64,000 bases of DNA, taken from Erodium maritimum (taxonomy: Eukaryota > Streptophyta > Magnoliopsida > Geraniales > Geraniaceae). Every line of letters begins with the position of its first letter. Position 1 is the stretch's first letter. This document shows positions 55,455 to 64,000 of the stretch, in pieces. The notes under the pieces were generated by a model. That model searched no databases. It was given only the letters and a program-made list of their open reading frames with translations, and was not told the origin of the DNA. Made by a program: the position numbers and the translations under genes. The stretch spans positions 77,794,523 through 77,858,522 of the forward strand of contig OY997589.1 in NCBI GenBank assembly GCA_963921825.1, given 5' to 3'.

Positions 55455-57860
55455 AGTAGGAAAAGTAGTTAAGGTTATAAGCAAGCGCTCACCACCACGG
55501 GTAACCGTCCAATTAGGGCATACTAGTATAACACACAACTAATTCTCAACGGAACTCGTAACCACAATCCTCAACTCAAGGCCTACTCACGCTCACAACC
55601 ATAAGCAACCAAACTGCACAAACAGCAACCAGCACTCCAAGTAACACGTCATTAAACATAAAGTAAACTGTAAGAGCATAACACGTCCCGTACCGCAGTC
55701 CCCTACTCGGTCGACTGTCCACAGCCCGACACCCTCATATCATACCGGAACACACAACAAAACAAACCCATAACCCGAACGGCAGTTCCCAACACCACCG
55801 AATGTACCCAGCCATTTATGTCGTACCGTAACACGAAGCCTCGGTCCCGACACCTACCCGTCACGTAGACTCGGGGTAACATCCTAGACCGAAAAATCCC
55901 TCAATCGAATGTCTGTCTGTCACGTAGACTCAGGGCCATAATCTTCCCGTCACAGAGACTCGGGTATAATCTTCCCGTCACGTAGACTCAGGGCCATAAT
56001 CTTCCCATCACAAAGACTCGGGTATCAAACACGCCATCCTTGGCCTCGCGACACACTACCCCAGAACTATCCCACGGTGCAAGTATCACTCTAGTTACGT
56101 CTTTTCTCGGAACACACAACAAGATACATATTACAATTGTCATAATTAAACACGGCTTACCAAGCCCAACAATCTTACCACAACCAGTCACGTCGGTCTA
56201 TCACTCACCCGACCATCACACAACCAAGGATTCAGATCAACACAACCACGGCACACTCGCCCATACATAACAACAACATGCTCAACGGATATACTAATCT
56301 TGTCTATTAACCTTAACGACACCGACTCACACGGCAAGCATATCAAACAACAATCAGGCAACCAAACAGCCCGCAACCTACGGCTCGACACGGCCGATCT
56401 ACCAGCACAACAATTCCCAAGACAGAAACGTAAATGTTCACATTTCAATCGACTACTCTAGTTGTTCGCATCCTACATGTTACTACGACTCGTCCGGTTA
56501 TTATCTGATATAAACGTCTTTCCAGTTTTATTAATCCTAGCATGCATACTAGTAACTTTCCGCAATTAAACCGATATCCGCTACTTCCCTACCTCACGAA
56601 GAACCGGCAGCTACGTCTCCTAGCTGCTGATGTCCTGGCTTGCTACCTCCGGCCTTCTCTTCGATTGAAGCCGGGCTCTAAATTAACACGACAAGCCAAA
56701 ATTAAAATCGGTTTCACAAATTGATTCAAAAGGTTACAGCGGTATCGATTTAAGTTCAAAAGTTGTCTTTTAGACTCGAGCGGGCTAAAAGCAGGATTAT
56801 GACGAATCGGGTTCGAGCACCCGAGCACCGAAACCATTGCATGTTTCCCGAGGGACGGATCCCGATGTACGGTTTCGGGCACGGTTCCCGAGGTACCCCG
56901 ATTCAGCGTTTCCACTTTTAAAACTCGTTCTACGTCTGATTGAAACGTCCAGTTTAGTTGTCTAAGGTTCCGAGTCCGTTCAACCGTCTTAAAACCAACT
57001 CTGAAACTTATTTCGTTTTATATTAAAACTGATTTTCCCTTTTCAATGTAAATTTCCATTTCAAAACTTTTCTTTGATTTTACCCTTCTTCAGAATTGTT
57101 CCAACCAAACCAGATCCAGCCACGACTGATTCACAGATCAGAAACACGAAAAGCTCGGAAAGAGAGACAAAGAGAGAAGAAGAGGTTTCGGTTCAGAAAC
57201 CGGCCGACCATCGGCGGTGACTAAACCCGCCGAGGTCTCACGGCGAAGCTCACCGTGGGGAAAGACGAAGAAGACAGTCGGAGCGGCGGAGCACGGCGGG
57301 TCTTCTCGCCTCAGATCTGAGCAGTGCGACGGCTCCCGTCTCAGATCCGACGAGAACGACGGCGCTGAATCTCGGTTCACACGCGGGTTGAACGGAGAAG
57401 AAGAAGAGGGAGACGTCGGGTACGAGGGTGTCGGCGTGGTTGGACTGAGAAGGAGGGAGAGAAGTTGCTCGGCGATTTCAGGCCGGTGAACTGAGCCGAA
57501 GAGGGAAAGTCGGCGTTCGGTGGTGGCGGTGGCTCGTGTTGGACGGAGATGGAGGTGCGGGGCGGCGGCGGTTTGAGGTAAGGAGAGGAGAGTGATGCCG
57601 GAGAATGGCCGGCGAGCCAACGCTGGTCGGAGAGGGTGAGGGTGGCCGGGATCGAGATGAGAGAGAGGCAGCTCGGGCTGCGCGAGAAGAAGCGGTTGGA
57701 ACTGAGGGTGACAAACCCTAAACTCAGCTTATATAAGGCGGGCCGGCCTAAAACGGGCCTCAGCAGCGATTTTGGGCTTCTCGGCCCAAGCAAAGAAAGG
57801 GTGACGAGCGGGCCTGGCCTGGCCGGGTGTCCTGGCCGGGTCAGGTCCGGCCCTTTTTTT

Positions 57861-58359
57861 GGGTTAATTGTTGAAACTTACCCTTATGTATTGGTCACGA
57901 ACACTATGCTACCCTCCTTTTCAAAATGATATTTGCACTACCTTATCTATTGGTCACGCGATTACATTAGGAAAAATAGACGGTAAAATGCCGTTTTTTC
58001 CATTCCGTTAGTCATATGACCTCAAGTGTCATATAATGGATGGTAAAATGACGTTTTTTTCCCTTAAGTATTTGACCTCTATATATTTTTTTTAAGGAAC
58101 AACAACGAGGGTGCAATGATAATGTTCCTTATAAAATGTATAAAAGTCAAATAATGAAGGGAAAAACGTCATTTTACCATCCATTATATGACACTTGAGG
58201 TCATATGACTAACGGAATGGAAAAAACGGCATTTTACCGTCTATTTTTCCTAATGTAATCGCGTGACCAATAGATAAGGTAGCGCAAATATCATTTTGAA
58301 AAGGAGGGTAGCCTAGTGTTCGTGACCAATACATAAGGCTAAGTTTCAACAACTAACCC
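57861..58359. mobile_element. Near-perfect palindromic MITE in the 3' LTR (Mutator-like)
   Basis: The left arm starts GGGTTAATTGTTGAAACTTA and the right arm inverts to GGGTTAGTTGTTGAAACTTA. The arms are about 235 bp each and almost identical, separated by a few tens of bases. It sits in a T-run (TSD not separable from poly-T; about 8-9 bp would fit). The 5' LTR at 62670 has no insertion at this place, so it came after the host element. Confidence 0.88.
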
Positions 58360-58515
58360 TTTTTTTTAAAAACCCCTTTTTGTTTATTTAATTAAAACTG
58401 AATCAAAATTCATTTTTTTTTGAACGAAAAAGTGATTAAACCCAAAATTCACCTTCGACGTCCCGAACTATTTAAAATTAATTAAACAAAACTTTTTAAC
58501 GAGGCGGTCTTCACA

Positions 58516-58528
58516 ATCTCCCCCCCTT
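58516..58528 (-). other. Polypurine tract of the gag-only element
   Basis: Sense AAGGGGGGGAGAT beside the 3' LTR, and the flanking AAATTTCGAGGACGAAATTCTTTT-like context matches that of the full element at 13690-13720. Its survival means the pol deletion stopped short of the sequences needed in cis. Confidence 0.85.
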
Positions 58529-58795
58529 AAAAGAATTTCGTCCTCGAAATTCAAAACGAACGCGCTTCACTTAACCCTCTCTTCGCTTAACAGAAACGCT
58601 CAAGACGAAATGAACGTAGTCCACCACGCTTCCGCTGCGCCACTCTGATCTCATCGTCACTTGGTCAAACTCGGAACGCGAAAGCGGAAAAGCAGAAAAC
58701 CCACTTAAACAGAACGCAAGATCAAAGGTTGCAACAGTAACCAAAAGTATCAAACCCAAAACGAGTCTAACACAGGTCTCAAAACGAAAGCACAA

Positions 58796-60295
58796 TTATA
58801 AAGTCAAAACAAAAGCAACTCTCGGACTCTCGCTAGTCCTACGCTCCTCGATGTCCTCTAGCGTGCTCGAAGTCACGAACGGTCTCAAGATCGGAGTCCT
58901 GTCTCTCTGCCCGTGAATCGACAACAGCATACACCCGACCTTGCTGCAACGGAGGTCCGCCTCTCGGGGGGGTGGAAGTGCCACCTGCTGTGCCGCTCTT
59001 TGTCTCGGTGCCGACGCACTCACTGCTTGCCACAGAGCTCTCTGCGTCTGAGCCTGACGCTGCGGGAACAGCGGTGACCGCCCAGTCTGCGACTGATGTG
59101 GTCGCAGGGCTGACACCTCCAAAAGTCGATCGGGGCACCTGGAGATGAAGTGCCCAGACTGGCCACACTGATGACACAGTGATGGACTGGCACTCGACCT
59201 CTCCTCGGGTCTACTCGCTGGGTGACCCATCGATCCGATGCTCCCCGGGCAGTCTCGAGCCACGTGACCCGGCCGTCCACATCCATAGCACGTGCGCCCT
59301 CTCATGAAAGGTCCAACTGAAGATGCCGACCCAATCTGTCGCGGTCCTCTCGCCTGGGTCTGAGTCTGAAACGATCCCGAGGTCCTCCGCCTCCTCGGAT
59401 CTTGAGACTCGGGTGGCCTCAGGAAACCACTCGGCCTCGGCCTGACCTCTTGAACCTTGTCTGTCTCCCGGAGGCGTCGCTCCACGGCCAAAGCCTGGTC
59501 CACCAGCTTTGAATAAACCTGAGTCCTCATAGCAGCGAGTCGGTCTGCTATAGTGGGATGCAGGCCGTCCTCAAACCGTCGACAACGCAGAATCTCCGTC
59601 TGCACCATCTCAGAGGAAAAACGTGACAGGGATGTGAACCTCGTCTCGTACTCAGCGACGGTCAAACCCTCCTGTCCCAGCTCCAGGAACTGCTAGTGTC
59701 GATCATCCAATACCGACTGCGGAAAATACTGCTCCAAGAAACGCTGCTCAAACAGCGAGTAGTCATCTCCCACGCGCGCCTATTCGCGCTGCCACCAACG
59801 GTAGACATCACCCTCCAGCTGAAAAGTCGCAAAGGACACTCTCCTGCGTCCATCCAGTATACCTGAGGTGTCCAGGTTGCGAGTTATCCGCTCCAGCCAT
59901 CCCTCGGCTGCCTCGGAGTCTGGCTCCCCAGAAAACACTGGTGTGCCAAGCCCGCGGAAGTCTCGCAGCATCTGGGCGGTGCTGCTGCCGACCTGATCGA
60001 GTCTCGAGGTCGCGGCTGCAGGGGCAGCAGGTACGGTTTCCGGTGATGGAGTCGTAGTCTCTCTCTCTGCCTCCTTACCGGTGAGGGTCTCTACCAAACT
60101 CTGGACAGTGCGGGTCAACTCCTCCAGAGCTACCGTCTGAGCAGGTTCGGTGACTGGTGGAACCCTAGAGGGAAGTCCCGATGACCCAGTATCGGTCCTC
60201 TCGTGCTCCTCGGCATGTGCACCCTGGGCGCTAGACTGCCCTCGGTCCCTAGCCGGCCGACCTTTGGTGCCTCGAGGTACGTAGGTCGGCGACAT
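58796..60295 (-). pseudogene. gag: Gag of the pol-less element
   Basis: The ATG at 60295-60293 begins MSPTYVPRGTKGR. The frame is open through VSFATFQLEGDVYRWW, a TAG at 59782-59780, a second TAG at 59695-59693 (both where relatives have Gln codons), EYETRFTSLSRF and two knuckles, CYGCGRPGHVARDCPG (about 59290-59240) and CHQCGQSGHFISRCPD (about 59180-59130). A frameshift near 58970 follows LPPP; the related frame ends GRVYAVVDS and then loses pol. Only the two CAG-to-TAG changes interrupt gag up to the knuckles, so its coding capacity was lost recently. Confidence 0.88.
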
Positions 60296-60965
60296 GTCGT
60301 ATGTCCTCTGCACGGACAACGCACAAGTTCAGTTCCTTAACTGCGAAAAAGACGCGCCTAAGTAACTAGCGTTCACACACGGGCAGACAGACACAGTAAA
60401 GTCAAACTATACCACCAAAATGGGGAAGTCCCCACATAACAGCCAAGTAACACGACAGAAATACACAAGTCACACCAATCACCAACTTACCACACACGAA
60501 CAGTTCACATTAGACAACGACCACTTGGAATTGAAGTTTAAACACAATCAATTTTCATCCAAAACATTCATGTCGATGTCATGTCGTTACAACCCGATTC
60601 AGGCGTCCCCGAACTACGTTGTAACCACTTGACATCCCCCCATTAATGTCCGGCTATAGTGGCCCCCTATAGCCAAATCGTGATGGTACAAACACTTCAG
60701 TTTTTGCAGAAATTCGGGCATGACCCGTTCGTAAATTACACTAACCCTCCGCTTAAGCGGACACTCAAGACACAACCTGCAAAAATAAACAAGAACCACA
60801 ATACACAGCAGTTCAACCAACAACCAAACCGAGACTTTCTCGTCTCGTTTATACGCTTAGGTCATCTCCGAATTGCGTAAACGACACACCGACACTCAAC
60901 AACCTAACTCTACCCACCTAGATGACGTACGGTCCGAGGTTTGAAAACATTTTCAAATGAAAACA
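60296..60965 (-). other. 5' leader of the gag-only element
   Basis: It shares with the leader at 18583-19890 the inverted repeat around GATTCAGGCGTCCCCGAAC (60586-60625). It has a single CGAGAC-TTTCTC-GTCTCG hairpin at 60830-60847 where the other element has its hairpin array. Confidence 0.65.
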
Positions 60966-60978
60966 GGCTCTGATACCA
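60966..60978 (-). other. Primer binding site, initiator-Met tRNA type
   Basis: Sense TGGTATCAGAGCC, three bases from the 5' LTR. Confidence 0.9.
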
Positions 60979-60981
60979 AAT

Positions 60982-62824
60982 TGTCACGCCCCAAATCCGG
61001 TTTTGACCGGACTCGAGACGTGAACTAAAACAATAATAATTTTAAACGAAAATAAAGCCAACAAGTCTCAATCTCAAAATTGTAAAACTTTAAACACCAC
61101 GCGAGTCACAGCTCGGTACAGCCCAATGGTAAAACAGTTCAAATAAAATGGTACGTCTCTAGACTATCTAGCCTAGGACTCTCGTAAGCTCCCAAGCATC
61201 GAGCATCCAGCTAGTACACTTCCCGCTTAGAACCTGAAAAACAACAAGGTAAGGGGGGTGAGCTTTCGCTCAGTAGGAAAAGTAGTTAAGGTTATAAGCA
61301 AGCGCTCACCACCACGGGTAACCGTCCAATTAGGGCATACTAGTACAACACACAACTAATTCTCAACGGAACTCGTAACCACAATCCTCAACTCAAGGCC
61401 TACTCACGCTCACAACCATAAGCAACCAAACCGCACAAACAGCAACCAGCACTCCAAGTAACACGTCATTAAACATAAAGTAAATTGTAAGAGCATAACA
61501 CGTCCCGTACCGCAGTCCCCTACTCGGTCGACTGTCCACAGCCCGACACCCTCATATCATACCGGAACACACAACAAAACAAACCCATAACCCGAACGGC
61601 AGTTCCCAACACCACCGAATGTACCCAGCCATTTATGTCGTACCGTAACACGAAGCCTCGGTCCCGAAACCTACCCGTCACGTAGACTCGGGGTAACATC
61701 CTAGACCGAAAAATCCCTCAATCGAATGTCTGTCTGTCACGTAGACTCAGGGCCATAATCTTCCCGTCACAGAGACTCGGGTATAATCTTCCCATCACGT
61801 AGACTCAGGGCCATAATCTTCCCATCACAAAGACTCGGGTATCAAACACGCCATCCTTGGCCTCGCGACACACTACCCCAGAACTATCCCACGGTGCAAG
61901 TATCACTCTAGTTACGTCTTTTCTCGGAACACACAACAAGATACATATTACAATTGTCATAATTAAACACGGCTTACCAAGCCCAACAATCTTACCATAA
62001 CCAGTCACGTCGGTCTATCACTCACCCGACCATCACACAACCAAGGATTCAGATCAACACAACCACGGCACACTCGCCCATACATAACAACAACATGCTC
62101 AACGGATATACTAATCTTGTCTATTAACCCTAACGACACCGACTCACACGGCAAGCATATCAAACAACAATCAGGCAACCAAACAGCCCGCAACCTACGG
62201 CTCGACACGGCCGATCTACCAGCACAACAATTCCCAAGACAGAAACGTAAATGTTCACAGTTCAATCGACTACTCTAGTTGTTCGCATCCTACATGTTAC
62301 TACGACTCGTCCGGTTATTATCTGATATAAACGTCTTTCCAGTTTTATTAATCCTAGCATGCATACTAGTAACTTTCCGCAATTAAACCGGTATCCGCTA
62401 CTTCCCTACCTCACGAAGAACCGGCAGCTACGTCTCCTAGTTGCTGACGTCCTGGCTTGCTACCTCCAGCCTTCTCTTCGATTGAAGCCGGGCTCTAAAT
62501 TAACACGACAAGCCAAAATTAAAATCGGTTTCACAAATTGATTCAAAAGGTTACAGCGGCATCGATTTAAGTTCAAAAGTTGTCTTTTAGACTCGAGCGG
62601 GCTAAAAGCAGGATTACGACGAACGGGCCTGGCCTGGCCGGGTGTCCTGGTCGGGTCAGGTCCGGCCCCTTTTTTTTTAAAACCCCTTTTTGTTTATTTA
62701 ATTAAAACTGAATCAAAATTCATTTTTTTTGAACGAAAAAGTGATTAAACCCAAAATTCACCTTCGACATCCCGAACTATTTAAAATTAATTAAACAAAA
62801 CTTTTTAACGAGGCGGTCTTCACA
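60982..62824 (-). repeat. 5' LTR of the gag-only element, with a 1-kb deletion
   Basis: It begins TGTCACGCCCC and ends GGCGGTCTTCACA. At 1843 bp it is nearly identical to the 3' LTR except that it lacks the MITE and about 1.0 kb matching 56800-57810. The junction is at GACGAA/GACGAG, suggesting deletion through a short repeat. The tandem blocks are at about 61720-61845. Confidence 0.9.
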
Positions 62825-63870
62825 CGAAGGAAAAATTCTATAATAATACCGAGCACGAGCGAAGCCAAACCCGGAAAGAGACTAAAAACAACTTTCGCGA
62901 GCGAGCTTGAACTCCCCTAAACAAAGGTCCCGAGAAGCAGAATAGGGAGGTCGTCGAACCGAAAAGCTCCAATGAGGAAGAAGGTGAAAACGACCCAATC
63001 CATCGAAGCTCAAAAACTGACCTGGTCCTGACCCGACACAGGCCAAATCCTGCTCGGTTCAGTACCCGACCCATCCAAGTCAAACGAACCCGGATCCACC
63101 CAGATCAAACCTGAGACGACCACCGACCGAACCTGAATTGAAGATGGCCCGAATCTCCTACCAGGAAGAGCTAAAGATCTACCCTTCTTATAGATATGAT
63201 TCGAACACCAGACGAGGCCCGAGGGACGAGCAACTCCGGTCGGGTACCACAGACGGAGGACCAAGCCCCAACCTTGTCTTCAGAACAACTCCAATAAGGG
63301 AAACAAGAGCACCTGCAAAGAGGTCAGAGAATACAGATGCGGCAAAACCAGCCTCGAGCACCTGCGAAAGCATTTCCGAGTTCTTGAAGTCAACGAACCA
63401 ATGAACCACCCGAGGTCCCGATTGTCGACCCCAACCAACAACGGCCACAACCTGAAAGTCACCCGGGGGACCAAGTCTCCGACCACAAAGGCTAGAGCTG
63501 GTAGGGGAAAACACAGGCCGGTCTACGACAACCTGCTCCGGTGACCCCAACCCCTCATCCAATACTTTAAACTCACTAGATTTCATATCTAGTTCGAGAT
63601 TTCTAAATGATGAACTCCTTCATATGAACCCAAACCACGAAGGAAAGGAAAGGGAGCACATGGTTCCAACAAAACGGATAAAAAAACTTGGGGCGGAGAA
63701 GGAAAGTAGAGGAATAAGAAAAGGGAAGAAAAGGGAAGGGGAAGAAGAAGGTCGAAGAGGGTTGTCACGGGAAACGTCTTTGGCCGGAATCAAGGTCGTC
63801 GCCGGTGGAGACGTAGGAACAGGATAGTGGTGACTAGGTTTCAAACGAAAGGTTTTTTTTTGCGAAATTT
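62825..63870 (-). mobile_element. LINE-like retroposon, 5' part (right of the gag-only element)
   Basis: It continues the repeat block interrupted at 55164 (TAATAATACCGAGCACGAGC). On the reverse strand it starts near 63860 with a CT-rich leader and a short frame (MKPSHHYPVPTSPPATT). It is GT-rich thereafter. The frame of 132 codons at 63188-63586 matches nothing known. Confidence 0.5.
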
Positions 63871-64000
63871 CAGGTTTGTATATTTAATCAAAATGTTTCA
63901 GTATGTATACAGTTTTTATATATATTAAGATCAAGAGTATTTTATAATGAAAAATAATCATATACTACTTTTTAAAAGTTTAAATACTTATGGATAACAT

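Larger units (their letters stand above)
55165..58515 (-). repeat. 3' LTR of the gag-only element
   Basis: It begins TGTCACGCCCC and ends GGCGGTCTTCACA. At 3351 bp it includes a 499-bp MITE at 57861-58359. Tandem blocks of CCGTCACGTAGACTCAGGG and CCGTCACAGAGACTCGGGT types lie at 55905-56030. The region 56800-57810, absent from the 5' LTR, is GC-rich and gives spurious frames of up to 160 codons. Confidence 0.9.
55165..62824 (-). mobile_element. Tekay-type element with gag but no pol
   Basis: The order on the reverse strand is: 5' LTR 62824-60982, primer site, leader, gag, short non-coding stretch, polypurine tract, 3' LTR 58515-55165. The internal region is only 2466 bp. Flanks are tgaag (55160-55164) and cgaag (62825-62829), a TSD with one C/T change, and the host retroposon repeat resumes exactly after it. 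Pol is absent as a whole. The layout is that described for plant terminal-repeat elements with only a gag domain (TR-GAG), which move with help from full elements. Confidence 0.85.

Noticed and set aside
57138-57793. Overlapping reverse frames of 138-160 codons
   Set aside because: They lie in the GC-rich part of an LTR that is wholly deleted in the partner LTR; no domain, and composition explains the length.

Overview
This is a stretch of nuclear DNA from a flowering plant. It is almost entirely nested transposable elements around one credible host gene. The evidence for a plant is: Ty3/Gypsy chromovirus (Tekay/Del-type) elements with LTRs of 2.7-3.4 kb and an initiator-methionine tRNA primer site, Copia remnants, L1-type LINE debris with RNase H and DUF4283/zinc-knuckle ORF1, hAT- and Mutator-type MITEs, and a three-exon DUF674 gene. 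No tRNA, rRNA, CRISPR, operon or prokaryotic feature was seen. The species cannot be named from the sequence.

Layout. 1-2.45 kb: LINE 3' end, then a Copia remnant split by an hAT-type MITE. 2.8-9.57 kb: a reverse-strand LTR (called family T here, beginning TGTTGGGTCTCG or similar) broken by a Tekay-type solo LTR and by a LINE-like retroposon that itself carries a solo LTR of family T. 10.2-26.05 kb: a LINE-like retroposon split by a 14.3-kb reverse-strand Tekay element, whose 5' LTR contains another solo LTR of the same family. 26.46-28.71 kb: the DUF674 gene on the reverse strand, with MITE-like DNA in intron 2 and nested MITEs upstream. 30-31 kb: LINE-like debris. 31.75-40.65 kb: a forward family T LTR broken by a deleted Tekay element and by a 3.35-kb forward solo LTR rich in minisatellites. 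41.3-49.4 kb: a LINE tail, then a small Copia element whose 5' LTR is split by a LINE carrying ORF1 only, then a 739-bp retroposon. 49.9-51.4 kb: a long-TIR Mutator-type element packed with tandem repeats. 51.5-63.9 kb: two more LINE-like retroposons, the second split by a pol-less, gag-only Tekay-type element (55165-62824).

The elements do not form a pathway. What ties the window together is the order of insertion, which can be read from target-site duplications (TSDs) at most junctions. Two RNA-like signals in the Tekay elements deserve attention. One is an array of about nine 16-nt hairpins in the 5' leader of the 14.3-kb element, whose stems show a compensatory G-C to A-T exchange. The other is a four-base-pair hairpin with a GNRA-type loop that recurs in every Tekay-type LTR of the window. 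Premature stops in the retroelement genes are almost all C-to-T changes on the coding strand in CAG or CGA codons, as expected of methylated, silenced DNA.
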